A stretch of DNA of 64,000 bases from Croceivirga lutea (GCF_014235875.1 NZ_JACJUK010000006.1:1-64000); one strand, 5' to 3'; shown: positions 44,191-53,935, counted from the stretch's first letter. A program made the numbers and translations. The notes: generated from the sequence alone by a model not told the origin.

Positions 44191-45708
44191 ATGGACATCA
44201 AAGAAAAATTCTTTGCTACTATAGAAAAAGGCTACGCTACAAAAGGTGATTACCTTATTATGGGTGCTGGTATGGTTAATGGTGAAACTGTTAAAGATGC
44301 CTACATCAAAGTTCCACTTAAAACGTTGAACAGACACGGTTTAATTGCTGGTGCTACAGGTACTGGTAAGACAAAAACCTTACAAGTAATAGCTGAAAAC
44401 CTCTCTGATAAAGGAATTCCTGTTTTACTAATGGATTTAAAGGGTGATTTAAGTGGTATTGCCAAAGCGAGCCCTGGCCATCCTAAGATTGATGAAAGGC
44501 ATGCAGCCATAGGCTTACCGTTTGAGGCAAAGGGTTTTCCTGTTGAAATTCTCTCACTTTCTGAACAAGAAGGTGTGCGTTTACGTGCTACCGTTTCAGA
44601 ATTTGGTCCTGTTTTACTTTCTAGAATTTTAGACCTAACGGTAACTCAAGAAGGTATTGTTGCCGTTGTATTTAAGTATTGTGATGATAATAAACTACCT
44701 CTTTTAGACTTAAACGATTTTAAAAAAGTATTGCAATATGCAACTGGCGAAGGTAAAAAGGAGTTTCAACAAGAGTACGGTCGTATTTCAACCAGTTCTA
44801 CTGGTACCATCCTTAGAAAAATTATTGAGCTAGAACAACAAGGAGCTGATTTATTCTTTGGCGAAAAGTCGTTTGAAGTTGATGATTTAACCCGAATTGA
44901 TGAAAACGGTCGTGGTTATATTAATATCATTCGCTTAACAGATATTCAAGATAAACCAAAACTATTCTCCACCTTTATGTTAAGTCTACTGGCTGAGATT
45001 TATGCTACTTTTCCTGAACAAGGTGATAGTGACAGACCAGAATTAATCTTGTTTATAGATGAAGCGCATTTAATTTTTGACAATGCTTCTAAGGCCTTGT
45101 TAGACCAAATAGAAAGTATAGTAAAACTTATACGTTCTAAAGGTATTGGACTCTATTTTGTAACGCAAAATCCAACTGATATTCCTGATGATGTTTTGGC
45201 GCAATTAGGTCTTAAAGTACAGCATGCGTTGCGTGCTTTTACCGCAAAAGATAGAAAAGCAATTAAACTTACGGCTCAAAACTATCCTGATTCTGAATTT
45301 TATGACACAGAAGAAATCTTAACATCTTTAGGTATTGGTGAAGCTTTAATTTCAGCTTTGGATGAAAAAGGTAGGCCAACGCCATTGGCTGCTACTATGC
45401 TTAGAGCACCTATGAGCAGAATGGATGTACTTACCGCTTCTGAGCTTAAAGAAACGATAGGAAAATCTAAACTAATTAAGAAATACAACGAAAATATTGA
45501 CCGCGAAAGTGCCTATGAAATTTTAAACGAAAAAATAGAAAAGGCAGAAAAAGAAGCAGAAAAAGAAAAAGAAGCAGCAGCTAAACGCAAAACTTCTCGT
45601 AGAACAACCACCCGAAAAAGTACACGTATGAATCCGGTTGTTAAGGTACTTACTAGTGCTACTTTTATTCGTGGAGTTCTTGGAGTTCTTAAAAAGGTTA
45701 TTCGTTAA
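44191..45708 (+). CDS. HerA-like ATPase (DUF853 family, YjgR-like)
   Basis: 505 residues. Walker A GATGTGKT (54-61), MDLKGDLSG, Walker B LILFIDEAHLIF (~285-296), and a sensor-like YFVTQNPTDIPDDVLAQLG. The C-terminal ~80 residues form a highly charged Glu/Lys coiled coil and a basic tail (RKTSRRTTTRKSTR). Family members are hexameric FtsK-HerA ATPases of unknown precise role, likely on DNA. Monocistronic by position. Confidence 0.9.
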   Translation: MDIKEKFFATIEKGYATKGDYLIMGAGMVNGETVKDAYIKVPLKTLNRHGLIAGATGTGKTKTLQVIAENLSDKGIPVLLMDLKGDLSGIAKASPGHPKIDERHAAIGLPFEAKGFPVEILSLSEQEGVRLRATVSEFGPVLLSRILDLTVTQEGIVAVVFKYCDDNKLPLLDLNDFKKVLQYATGEGKKEFQQEYGRISTSSTGTILRKIIELEQQGADLFFGEKSFEVDDLTRIDENGRGYINIIRLTDIQDKPKLFSTFMLSLLAEIYATFPEQGDSDRPELILFIDEAHLIFDNASKALLDQIESIVKLIRSKGIGLYFVTQNPTDIPDDVLAQLGLKVQHALRAFTAKDRKAIKLTAQNYPDSEFYDTEEILTSLGIGEALISALDEKGRPTPLAATMLRAPMSRMDVLTASELKETIGKSKLIKKYNENIDRESAYEILNEKIEKAEKEAEKEKEAAAKRKTSRRTTTRKSTRMNPVVKVLTSATFIRGVLGVLKKVIR

Positions 45709-45828
45709 TTGTTGCTGGTTGCTTATTCTTATGGTGAGGTTTAGCTATAACAGCGTATATACCTTTAAACTAATTATCTTTTAACCACTAAACTCTTAAA
45801 ACTAGGGTTCGTATTTGTAGCAAACTTT

Positions 45829-45836
45829 TACCTTTG
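45829..45836 (+). promoter_or_regulatory. Possible -7 box upstream of a small lipoprotein gene
   Basis: TACCTTTG fits TANNTTTG exactly and lies 41 bp before the ATG at 45878. The nearest TTG (45815-45817) is only 11 bp away, too close for the usual spacing. Confidence 0.4.
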
Positions 45837-45877
45837 AAACTTAAACTAGAATTCAATTTTTATTACTTCTAACAAAC

Positions 45878-46417
45878 ATGAAAAAAATAGTAACACCACT
45901 ATTGCTACTTTTGGTTTTTGCCTGTACCAATGACCATACGTTTACCATCGGAAATGACTATGTTGGTGCCTTAACCAAAACAGATAAGGTAGCTGATTTA
46001 GAAGGTATTTTTGTAGCCGATTCTGTGGTGTTTGATAACCAAGAGGAGAATAAAGAATTAGGCAGTAATCGAATAAAAGTATTCGAAAAAGGAGGTGCTT
46101 TATTAATGACGCTAACGCCTAGTAAAGACAGTGTACAGACTGTAGAAAATATACGTATTGAAGACCCAAGATTTGTCTCTGAAGAAGGGGTTGGTTTAGA
46201 AAGTACCTTTAAGGATATTCAAAATAATTACGAAATAAAGAAAATCTTAACTGCTCTAAATAACATTGTTGTTACTGTCAAAGGAAGTCCTATTTACTTT
46301 ACCATTTCTAAAGAAGAGCTCCCAAGTAATCTTCGGTTTTCTACAAACCAAATTGAAGCCGTACAAATACCAGACGAAGCTAAAATTAAGTATGTAATGG
46401 TTTCTTGGGATAACTAA
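45878..46417 (+). CDS. Putative lipoprotein of unknown function
   Basis: 179 residues with lipobox VFAC (Cys16). The rest alternates beta-strand-like stretches (GIFVADSVVFDNQ, GSNRIKVFEKGGALLMTLT, NNIVVTVKGSPIYFTIS). No family recognised. Convergent with the HxlR regulator gene, 9 bp apart. Confidence 0.8.
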   Translation: MKKIVTPLLLLLVFACTNDHTFTIGNDYVGALTKTDKVADLEGIFVADSVVFDNQEENKELGSNRIKVFEKGGALLMTLTPSKDSVQTVENIRIEDPRFVSEEGVGLESTFKDIQNNYEIKKILTALNNIVVTVKGSPIYFTISKEELPSNLRFSTNQIEAVQIPDEAKIKYVMVSWDN

Positions 46418-46426
46418 TACTGGCTC

Positions 46427-46849
46427 CTATTGCAAGCCATATTTTTCTCGATTTGCCAATACTTTCGGACTGTTTTTTTGCATCCATTCTGTAAGTTCTA
46501 ATAACTTTACAACGTATGCTTGCCCAAATGGTGTTAGACTATATTCTACTCGGATAGGCACCTCTGGATAGGCCTCTCTATTTAAATAACCCTCGGCTTC
46601 TAAAACTTTTAAGCGTTGGCTCAAAACCTTATTTGAGATGCCGTAGACATATTTTTGAAGTTTATTAAAACGCAGCACTTTAAAATAACCTAACCATAGT
46701 AAAATAAGTGTGCTCCATTGGTCAGAGGCTACAGACATTACATCTCTAACCGGGCATGACTCAGGCGGATTCTTATAATCGATATGCCCAAACATTTTTT
46801 CTAATTTTTTTTGAGTGCTAACGCGCTGATTATCAATTATAGTTTCCAT
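46427..46849 (-). CDS. HxlR family transcriptional regulator
   Basis: 140 residues. Winged-helix HxlR domain: CPVRDVMSVASDQWSTLILLWL with the conserved Cys32, FNKLQKYVYGISNKVLSQRLKVLEAEGYLNREAYPEVPIRVEYSLTPFG. Such regulators often sense electrophiles or oxidants through that Cys. Divergent from an alpha/beta hydrolase gene, with a palindrome next to the hydrolase start that may be its operator. Confidence 0.9.
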   Translation of the reverse strand: METIIDNQRVSTQKKLEKMFGHIDYKNPPESCPVRDVMSVASDQWSTLILLWLGYFKVLRFNKLQKYVYGISNKVLSQRLKVLEAEGYLNREAYPEVPIRVEYSLTPFGQAYVVKLLELTEWMQKNSPKVLANREKYGLQ

Positions 46850-46921
46850 TTTTACACTTGGTTTTAGAAAGTTTACTTCTTTTTTAACTTGTTGTAATAG
46901 CTTACTTTAGTTACAAATTAA

Positions 46922-46942
46922 TAGTAAGTTACTAAAAGTAAC
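46922..46942. promoter_or_regulatory. Overlapping palindromes, candidate HxlR operator
   Basis: TAGTAA-G-TTACTA (46922-46934) and GTTACT-AAA-AGTAAC (46928-46942) share their middle half-site, giving three alternating half-sites 5 bp before the ATG of the hydrolase gene. Position and symmetry fit a repressor site in the shared promoter region. Confidence 0.5.
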
Positions 46943-46947
46943 CAATT

Positions 46948-47790
46948 ATGCGAAAAATCATAGAAAAAGTTGCTCCTTTATATTATGGTCAGCTATTGAA
47001 CGGTATGGCGCTTTTTAATAAACCTAAAGCTGCGGAAAAAGCCTTTGATATATTTTGTACAATTCGTAAAGGCCGCGTAAAGCCAGAACAGGCTGACTTT
47101 TTAGATGCTGCCAAACATACGGTTGAAGAAATTGGTGAACAACATATTCAAACCTATAAGTGGACAGGTGGAAAAGAAACGGTATTGTTACTGCACGGTT
47201 GGGAAAGTAATACCTATCGTTGGAGAAATCTTATTAAAATGTTACAAGAAAAAGACTTTACTATTTTGGCCTTTGATGCTCCCGCTCATGGGTATTCTAC
47301 AGGTGAAATGCTTCATGTGCCTTTGTATGCGGAATCTTTACGACACATCTTAAATAAGTTTACGCCAGATTATGTTGTTGCCCATTCTATGGGTGGTATG
47401 ACGATTTTATTTGACCATTACCTACATCCTGATGCACCTGTACAAAAAATTGTTACGGTAGGCTCACCATGCGATTTTGAAAGTTTTATGCATCATTATC
47501 AAAAAATCTTAAAGTTCAATGCTACTGTTTGGGAAGCTATGGATGAACGCTTAAAAAGCGTTTTTGGTTTTCATATGCACGAATTCAAAAGCTCTTTGTT
47601 TGCCAAAAACAATAAGGTACCCGGTTTATTATTTCACGATAAAGAAGATAAACAGGTATTGTATACTGAATCTGTTAAAGTACACGAAAGTTGGAAAAGT
47701 AGCCGATTGGTGCTTACAGAAGGATTAGGGCATTCTATGCATCAAGTGCATGTAAATGAGGAAATCATTGAATTTTTGGAGTCAAAATAA
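46948..47790 (+). CDS. Alpha/beta hydrolase
   Basis: 280 residues. Oxyanion-strand motif LLLHGWESNTYRWRN, FDAPAHGYS, the nucleophile elbow VVAHSMGG (GxSxG-like with Ser in AHSMGG), LFHDKEDKQV carrying an Asp, and a final His in GLGHSMH. A complete Ser-Asp-His triad is therefore visible. Substrate unknown. Likely controlled by the divergent HxlR regulator. Confidence 0.88.
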   Translation: MRKIIEKVAPLYYGQLLNGMALFNKPKAAEKAFDIFCTIRKGRVKPEQADFLDAAKHTVEEIGEQHIQTYKWTGGKETVLLLHGWESNTYRWRNLIKMLQEKDFTILAFDAPAHGYSTGEMLHVPLYAESLRHILNKFTPDYVVAHSMGGMTILFDHYLHPDAPVQKIVTVGSPCDFESFMHHYQKILKFNATVWEAMDERLKSVFGFHMHEFKSSLFAKNNKVPGLLFHDKEDKQVLYTESVKVHESWKSSRLVLTEGLGHSMHQVHVNEEIIEFLESK

Positions 47791-47826
47791 CCCATAGTTA
47801 TCGTCTACTTTGCTGTAAAAACGAAA

Positions 47827-48075
47827 ATGGATAAAGACAAAAGACCACAAATTAAAAATGAAGAACAATACGAAGCGTTAAAAGACAAAGGCTATAGCAA
47901 AGAAAAAGCTGCTCGTATAGCAAATACTCAGCTTTCTGGTGAAAAAGGTGGTAAGGCTTCTAATTACGAAGACAGAACTAAAGAAGAATTGTACGAGCAA
48001 GCTAAGAAAGTTGGTATTGATGGCCGTTCAAACATGAACAAAGACGAACTTATCAAAGCTTTACGAAGTAATTAG
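47827..48075 (+). CDS. DUF7218 / Rho N-terminal-like small protein
   Basis: 82 residues, highly charged. The first half (YEALKDKGYSKEKAARIANT) matches the DUF7218 type; the second half (RTKEELYEQAKKVGIDGRSNMNKDELIKALRS) is a SAP/Rho-N-like helix-extended-loop-helix. Often annotated as a Rho termination factor-like protein; a stress or nucleic-acid-binding role is inferred. 36 bp downstream of the hydrolase gene. Confidence 0.8.
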   Translation: MDKDKRPQIKNEEQYEALKDKGYSKEKAARIANTQLSGEKGGKASNYEDRTKEELYEQAKKVGIDGRSNMNKDELIKALRSN

Positions 48076-48082
48076 AATTGTT

Positions 48083-48114
48083 TTTGTTGGTGTTACTACA
48101 TTGATTTATTTTTA
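48083..48114 (+). promoter_or_regulatory. Bacteroidota-type promoter upstream of the VOC gene
   Basis: TTTG (48083-48086), a 20-bp spacer and TATTTTTA (48107-48114) end 16 bp before the ATG, the same geometry as the candidate promoter of the HerA-like gene. Confidence 0.45.
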
Positions 48115-48130
48115 AGGCAAACTAAAAGCA

Positions 48131-48556
48131 ATGCAGCATAACTTAACTCCTTTTCATGTAGCTATACCGGTTCATAACCTTGACGAATGCCGAGAATTTT
48201 ACCGTGAAACTTTAGGATTTACTGAAGGTAGAAGTAGCGACCATTGGATAGATTTTAATTTCTTTGGCCATCAAGTCGTTATTCATTACAAACCAAAATC
48301 AGGTGAAGATTTACATACCAACGCCGTTGATGGTAAAAATGTACCCGTGCCACATTATGGAGTTGTATTACCATGGGAAACTTTTCAAAGCTTTGCTACT
48401 AATTTAAAAACTAAGGGCATTCAATTTGTAATTGAACCCTACATTAGATTTGAAGGCTTACCTGGAGAGCAGGCTACCATGTTTTTCTTGGACCCAGCCG
48501 GAAATGCATTGGAATTCAAGGCCTTTAAAGACATGAATCAACTTTTCGCTAAATAA
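48131..48556 (+). CDS. VOC family protein (glyoxalase/dioxygenase-like)
   Basis: 141 residues with the paired beta-alpha-beta-beta-beta units of the vicinal oxygen chelate fold: [23 protein letters not shown], then [16 protein letters not shown] and [16 protein letters not shown]. Metal-binding His (FHVAI, PHYGV) and Glu (ALEFK) are present. Reaction unknown. Confidence 0.88.
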   Translation: MQHNLTPFHVAIPVHNLDECREFYRETLGFTEGRSSDHWIDFNFFGHQVVIHYKPKSGEDLHTNAVDGKNVPVPHYGVVLPWETFQSFATNLKTKGIQFVIEPYIRFEGLPGEQATMFFLDPAGNALEFKAFKDMNQLFAK

Positions 48557-48560
48557 ATAA

Positions 48561-48585
48561 AGCCCTTAAAATCAAGGGCTTTTTT
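48561..48585. terminator. Intrinsic terminator between convergent genes
   Basis: Stem AGCCCTT (48561-48567) / AAGGGCT (48574-48580) with a 6-nt loop and a TTTTT tract after it on the plus strand. It directly follows the VOC gene and precedes the stop codon of the large minus-strand gene; the minus side is AT-rich (TTTATTTATTT), so it could serve both. Confidence 0.85.
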
Positions 48586-48586
48586 A

Positions 48587-51500
48587 CTATTTCTTTAAAA
48601 TAAATATTTTACCTTCTCGAGTATCATCAGTTTCAAAGACTATATAATATACCCCATCTGCAAAGTCGCTTACCCTTATTTCCTCAGTTTCTGAATGGGT
48701 TTGCATTAATTTATTTTGATACACTAATTGTTGAAGTTCATTAAAAATAGTGATACTCACCTCTTGGTTCATGTAAGCTCGTACATCTAAAATCAAAATT
48801 CCTGTAGTAGGATTTGGATAAAAAGAGGGTTCAGTAATTAACTCATTTGATAATTGCTCCATGACCTTAATCAAGGCTTCAGCGGTAAAGTTACCATCGT
48901 TTGTGGTTGCCCTAATAGTTGCTACGCCTTCTGCAATTGCAGAAACCATTCCAAATTCATCTACGGCTGCAATAGTTTCATCTGTAGATTGCCAAACCAC
49001 AGCTTTATCGGAAGCATTATCCGGATAAATTGTGGCTATCAGGGTAGTAGTTTCACCAACATACAGTTTTACATCCTCAGCAGATAAGCCTATACTAACA
49101 ACATTCACAAGTTGTTCTTCAACCGTTATTTCAGCAGTGGCTGTGAAACCGCCATCATTCGCGGTAACCGTTATGGTCGCCGAACCGGGAGCTATTGCCT
49201 CCACATTTCCGTTAGCGTCTACCGTAGCTACAACTTCATTATTGGAAGACCAACTTACATTAGTATCCGTAGCATTGGCTGGACTCACCTCCGCGGTTAA
49301 CTCGAGGTTTTGCCCTTCTACTAAATTCGCGCTAGTTGGCGTTACCGAAATTCCCGTTACTGGAATCACATTCGCTTCTACCGTAAATTCAGCAGTGGCT
49401 GTAAAGCCTCCATCATTGGTGGTTACTGTTATGGTCGCCGAACCGGGAGCTATTGCCTCAACATTTCCATTAGCATCAACGGTAACTACAGCTTCATTAT
49501 TGGAAGACCAACTTACACTAGTATCCGAAGCATTGGCCGGACTCACCTCTTCGGTTAACTCAAGGGTTTGCCCTTCTACTAAATTCGCGTTGGTTGGCGT
49601 TACTGAAATTCCTGTTACCGGAATCAGATTTGCTTCTACCGTAATTTCAGCAGTTGCTGTAAAGCCTCCATCATTGGTGGTAACCGTTATGGTCGCCGAA
49701 CCGGGAGCTATTGCCTCCACATTTCCAATAGCATCAACGGTAACTACAGCTTCATTATTGGAAGACCAACTTACACTAGTATCAGAAGCATTGGTCGGAC
49801 TCACCTCCGCGGTTAACTCGAGGTTTTGCCCTTCTACTAAATTCGCGTTGGTTGGCGTTACTGAAATTCCTGTTACCGGAATCAGATTTGCTTCTACCGT
49901 AAATTCAGCAGTGGCTGTAAAGCCTCCATCATTGGTGGTTACTGTTATGGTCGCTGAACCTGGAGCTATTGCCTCCACATTTCCATTAGCATCAACGGTA
50001 GCTACAAGTTCATTGTCTGATGACCAATTTACACCAGTATCCGAAGCATTGGCTGGACTCACCTCCGCGGTTAATTGCACTGTTTCACCTTCCACTAAAT
50101 TTGCGTTGGTTGGCGTTACTGAAATTCCTGTTACCGGAATCACATTCGCTTCTACTGTTATTTCTGCAGTGGCTGTGAAACCGCCATCATTGGTGGTTAC
50201 TGTTATAGTTGCCGAACCGGGAGCTATGGCTTCCACATTTCCATTAGCATCTACCATAGCTACAACTTCGTTGTTGGAAGACCAACTTACACCAGTATCC
50301 GAAGCATTAGACGGAGATACCTCAACCGCTAACTCGAGGGTTTGCCCTTCTACTAAATTCGCGCTAGTTGGGGTTACAGAAATTCCCGTTACCGGAATCA
50401 CATTCGCTTCTACCGTTATTTCAGTCGTGGCTGTAAAGCCTCCATCATTGGTAGTTACTGTTATTGATGTGGTCCCTGGAGCTATTGCCTCTACATTTCC
50501 GTTAACATCTACCGTAGCTACAAGTTCATTGTCTGAAGACCAACTTACACCAGTATCCGAAGCATTGGCCGGACTTACAGCAGCGTTTAATTGCACTGTT
50601 TCACCTTCTACTAAATTCGCGTTGGTTGGCGTTACCGAAATTCCCGTTACTGGAATCACAATCGCTTCTACCGTTATTTCAGCAGTGGCTGTGAAACCGC
50701 CATCGTTCGCGGTAACCGTTATGGTCGCCAAACCGGGAGCTATTGCATCCACATTTCCATTGACATCTACCGTAGCTACAAGTGCATTGTCTGAAGACCA
50801 ACTTACACCAGTATCCGAAGCATTCGCTGGACTCACCTCAGCGGTTAATTGCACCGTTTCACCTTCCACTAAATTCGCGCTAGTAGGCGTTACTGAAACC
50901 CCGGTAACATTTACAATTGTGGAAACTGGCGTTAATATCCATCGCATGTAATCGGAGCCATCGTTATAATACGTTTTTACACTGGCTGCATTAGCATCTG
51001 AATTGTTTTCAATTCCTAAATAATGACCGTTAGATTTATTCTTAATGGCAAACTGATTATTTCCTAAATCTTCAAATTTCCAACGTTGGTTTTCATTTCC
51101 ATTACTGTAATATTGTACTACGTTGGTGCCCGAACCTTGGCCATCATTTTCGGTATCAAAATATAAATTACTGTACGTAGACTGAATGGTGTAGTAATCC
51201 ACATCTTTTACAATTGCAAATTCTTGACTAGGATTACCATTATTGGTGTTTTGAATAATATCAGCCACTGGGTCTACTGATGCTCCAGCGATATCTAATA
51301 CTTTGCTACTTCCTACATTAGTTATGATATAATCTCCTTCAGGAATATCAACGGTATTAGGAGTATTAGATAAGGAATTAATCCAATCTTCTATTAAGGC
51401 TGTTCCTGGCACATCAATAACGCTCTTGCCTAAGGGCGGCATCATTATCGTAGGGTCTACTGAGTTTGTTCTATGATATAGTAAAGATTGTGCAGCATTG

Positions 51501-53722
51501 CCCGGTTCTATAATTTTTGTTCCGCTTACCCCATAAATTGGCGTATTTGCCTCCGCGGTTAATAAACCGGTCTGTTCTAAGGTATTGAACAAACGTAAAT
51601 CGAACGCTGCTCTATCACCAGAACGTCCTGGTCTATGACAATATGCACAGTTTAAATCTAAATAGGAACGTGCTCTTTCTGCTAAACTCGCCGTTGGGTC
51701 ATTAGATGCTTTATGGGTTTGATATGTTGCCGCAATTTCATCTGTTATGGTTTCTTCAATTAATCCTAAGTAACTATAGGTAACTAATTGGTTTGCGGTA
51801 ACGCCAGTTTTATACGTTTCATCTGTATTTAAATAACGCGTAGCTGGACCCAATACCCCAAAGTTACCATGACACTCATAACACTGTTGTCTACTTGGGT
51901 AATACCAAGTTTGATTACGCGTAGAACCATCTGCTTGGGTAATTACGATATCTTCTTCATACCCTCCATCAAGCAATACGGCGTCTGTTCCAGATTCATT
52001 CCATTTGTATAATAAATAATAATATGAACCATCTGTAGCTCGAACCTCAATACGGGTTTCTAAACGTTGTAAAATTGAAGGGTCTCTTTCATCAACAGCA
52101 AAATCGAAATGTTTTACCAAAACCGAACCTATTGGAAATTCCCAGTCACCGTTTTCAGTGAATTTAATTTGCTCTTCAGGTGAATTGTACGTACCATCAT
52201 TAGGCACTGAAAACCATCTACGTTTTAACCCGCCATCTGACCAGAAAGGTTCTACCATATCATAAGGCAATACACCATCACTTGGTGTTAAATTGATTAC
52301 ATCTGAAAAAATTCCGGTTTCTGAAAGTAGTGTAGGAATCTCACTCGAATCAATTTGCGGTTCTGTAATTTGGTATAAAGAAACGCCATCGCCATAGCTT
52401 AGTAAATACAACTCACCGCTATGGTCTTCACCAAAAGAAATAATATCAGTAGGAGAAAATTGCGTTAACAAACTATAATTACCTGTCGTAGTATCTACAC
52501 TCCATATTTCTTCACCCACACCAAAATCAGCACAAACATATTTACCTACTAAGCTAGGTACTTCTGTACCATTATACACATAACCACCAATTAAGGAATT
52601 GGCATCTTGCCTTGGAAAAGATACTAGAGGTTTAGTATCTACCATATCATTGTATAAGGTTGTACAGCCTTCTACTCCAACGGGGCCTGGGTCATTACCT
52701 TCAAAAACAGGCCAACCGTAATTTGCACCAGATTGTACTACATTAATTTCTTCATGATTGCTCTCCCCTACTTCGCCAATGTAGAGCGTACCTGTTGCAC
52801 GGTCTTTTGTCATTCTATACGGATTACGGTGCCCTATGGTGAAATATTCTTCATAGGCTGAACCGTCTGGACTCAAAAAAGGATTGTCATTAGGTATGTA
52901 ATAGCCCACACCCGAAAACTCGTCATCATAAATAGAAGCATCTTGCATTTTTCGAATTGGGGGGTGGCTTTTAGATGAATCCATATCCACATCAATACGA
53001 AGTACGCCACCATCTATATTATTTTCTAAATTCTGAGCACGAGCATAACCTGTTTGTTCACCTGTGGTTAGGTATAAAAAGCCGTCATCACCAAACACCA
53101 TTCCACCACCACGATGAGTTGAACCATACATACGCACTTGTATCATAGTTAACTCTGAATTAGGAATCATAGCATAGGTTGTTGGGTTTAGCTCAATACG
53201 TTTTAACACCAAATGGTTACCCCAAAACCATTCTTCTTGCGTACAACCAAATCCGCTAGCCATACCATGAGGTTGATGTCCTCCTAAAGAATCTCTAGTT
53301 GAGTACCACATATACAGGTAATTCTTACCCAATTCTCCAAAACGGGGATGAACTGCTGTACCTAAAAAGCCGCCATCTAAAGGTGTACCCACGTCATAAG
53401 AGAAATCAGCTACCAAGCTTTTATTTGTTGTGGTTTCATCATTTTCAAATGAAAATATTTTGCCATCTCGTTGTCCAATTACTATTCTATTGCTATTGGG
53501 TATAGCATTAAAAGTAATAGGCGAATCAAAGGTTAGGTTAGGAAAAGCTTTTCTGTAGGGTTTAGCTTCGAGAGGTTCGCTAGGAAAATTACCATTTAAA
53601 AAACTGCCAATAGGCTCTGCCTCTGTTAATCCTGGCCCAGCAAAATATGGGATAAAAGAGAACAAGGCTATGATGAATGCAAAAACGAAAAGTAGTTTTA
53701 ATTGGGGTAGACTTTTCTTCAT
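48587..53722 (-). CDS. Secreted fusion: sugar dehydrogenase, diheme cytochrome c, ricin lectin, eight BIG2 domains, T9SS type A signal
   Basis: 1711 residues. A hydrophobic N-terminus (~9-27) for export; a glucose/sorbosone dehydrogenase beta-propeller (PQQ-type) at ~55-460 (PNDNPFLSPDG, GHRNPYRM, GEVGESNHEEIN, NYGWPVFEG); an SO2930-like diheme region with CYECH (Cys614, Cys617, His618) and CAYCH (Cys692, Cys695, His696); a ricin-type beta-trefoil at ~795-937; eight 86-residue BIG2 domains from ~939 (seven nearly identical, the last divergent); and a T9SS sorting domain at ~1630-1711 (PSFYPNPTTGILIL ... KIFILKK). It probably oxidises a sugar or polyol at the cell surface and passes electrons to its own hemes. 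Substrate and electron acceptor unknown. Confidence 0.9.
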   Translation of the reverse strand: MKKSLPQLKLLFVFAFIIALFSFIPYFAGPGLTEAEPIGSFLNGNFPSEPLEAKPYRKAFPNLTFDSPITFNAIPNSNRIVIGQRDGKIFSFENDETTTNKSLVADFSYDVGTPLDGGFLGTAVHPRFGELGKNYLYMWYSTRDSLGGHQPHGMASGFGCTQEEWFWGNHLVLKRIELNPTTYAMIPNSELTMIQVRMYGSTHRGGGMVFGDDGFLYLTTGEQTGYARAQNLENNIDGGVLRIDVDMDSSKSHPPIRKMQDASIYDDEFSGVGYYIPNDNPFLSPDGSAYEEYFTIGHRNPYRMTKDRATGTLYIGEVGESNHEEINVVQSGANYGWPVFEGNDPGPVGVEGCTTLYNDMVDTKPLVSFPRQDANSLIGGYVYNGTEVPSLVGKYVCADFGVGEEIWSVDTTTGNYSLLTQFSPTDIISFGEDHSGELYLLSYGDGVSLYQITEPQIDSSEIPTLLSETGIFSDVINLTPSDGVLPYDMVEPFWSDGGLKRRWFSVPNDGTYNSPEEQIKFTENGDWEFPIGSVLVKHFDFAVDERDPSILQRLETRIEVRATDGSYYYLLYKWNESGTDAVLLDGGYEEDIVITQADGSTRNQTWYYPSRQQCYECHGNFGVLGPATRYLNTDETYKTGVTANQLVTYSYLGLIEETITDEIAATYQTHKASNDPTASLAERARSYLDLNCAYCHRPGRSGDRAAFDLRLFNTLEQTGLLTAEANTPIYGVSGTKIIEPGNAAQSLLYHRTNSVDPTIMMPPLGKSVIDVPGTALIEDWINSLSNTPNTVDIPEGDYIITNVGSSKVLDIAGASVDPVADIIQNTNNGNPSQEFAIVKDVDYYTIQSTYSNLYFDTENDGQGSGTNVVQYYSNGNENQRWKFEDLGNNQFAIKNKSNGHYLGIENNSDANAASVKTYYNDGSDYMRWILTPVSTIVNVTGVSVTPTSANLVEGETVQLTAEVSPANASDTGVSWSSDNALVATVDVNGNVDAIAPGLATITVTANDGGFTATAEITVEAIVIPVTGISVTPTNANLVEGETVQLNAAVSPANASDTGVSWSSDNELVATVDVNGNVEAIAPGTTSITVTTNDGGFTATTEITVEANVIPVTGISVTPTSANLVEGQTLELAVEVSPSNASDTGVSWSSNNEVVAMVDANGNVEAIAPGSATITVTTNDGGFTATAEITVEANVIPVTGISVTPTNANLVEGETVQLTAEVSPANASDTGVNWSSDNELVATVDANGNVEAIAPGSATITVTTNDGGFTATAEFTVEANLIPVTGISVTPTNANLVEGQNLELTAEVSPTNASDTSVSWSSNNEAVVTVDAIGNVEAIAPGSATITVTTNDGGFTATAEITVEANLIPVTGISVTPTNANLVEGQTLELTEEVSPANASDTSVSWSSNNEAVVTVDANGNVEAIAPGSATITVTTNDGGFTATAEFTVEANVIPVTGISVTPTSANLVEGQNLELTAEVSPANATDTNVSWSSNNEVVATVDANGNVEAIAPGSATITVTANDGGFTATAEITVEEQLVNVVSIGLSAEDVKLYVGETTTLIATIYPDNASDKAVVWQSTDETIAAVDEFGMVSAIAEGVATIRATTNDGNFTAEALIKVMEQLSNELITEPSFYPNPTTGILILDVRAYMNQEVSITIFNELQQLVYQNKLMQTHSETEEIRVSDFADGVYYIVFETDDTREGKIFILKK
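49103..50908. repeat. Seven tandem 258-bp coding repeats (BIG2 domains)
   Basis: Seven consecutive 86-codon units share long identical stretches (cctgttaccggaat, gttggcgttactgaaatt, ccaccatcattgg and others) inside the secreted dehydrogenase fusion gene. An eighth diverged unit occupies about 48845-49102. The similarity is high enough to support unequal recombination. Confidence 0.9.
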
Positions 53723-53764
53723 AATATTTGTTTGATATTAATCTTATTATCAGAATATTACCAA

Positions 53765-53792
53765 CAAAAATACTTTTAGCCTTTAGCTCCAA
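53765..53792 (-). promoter_or_regulatory. Bacteroidota-type promoter of the dehydrogenase fusion gene
   Basis: On the minus strand TTG (53792-53790), a 17-bp spacer and TATTTTTG (53772-53765, exact TANNTTTG) lie 42 bp before the ATG. Confidence 0.5.
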
Positions 53793-53935
53793 TAATGATA
53801 TTTATCATGAAAAGAATGATGAGTCTTCATTTTCGATGAGCTACCTGTAAAACTCGATGAACTTCCCTTAAAATGTACTGTTAATGCGTTAATCAGAAAG
53901 CATTCTATAAATGGTGTAGTACTTTACAGAGTAGA

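Noticed and set aside
49032-50951. A 639-codon plus-strand open frame across the BIG2 repeats
   Set aside because: It lies antisense to a clearly real coding region; the repeated units simply keep one antisense frame free of stops, and the translation is a low-complexity Ser/Thr/Val repeat without signal or family.
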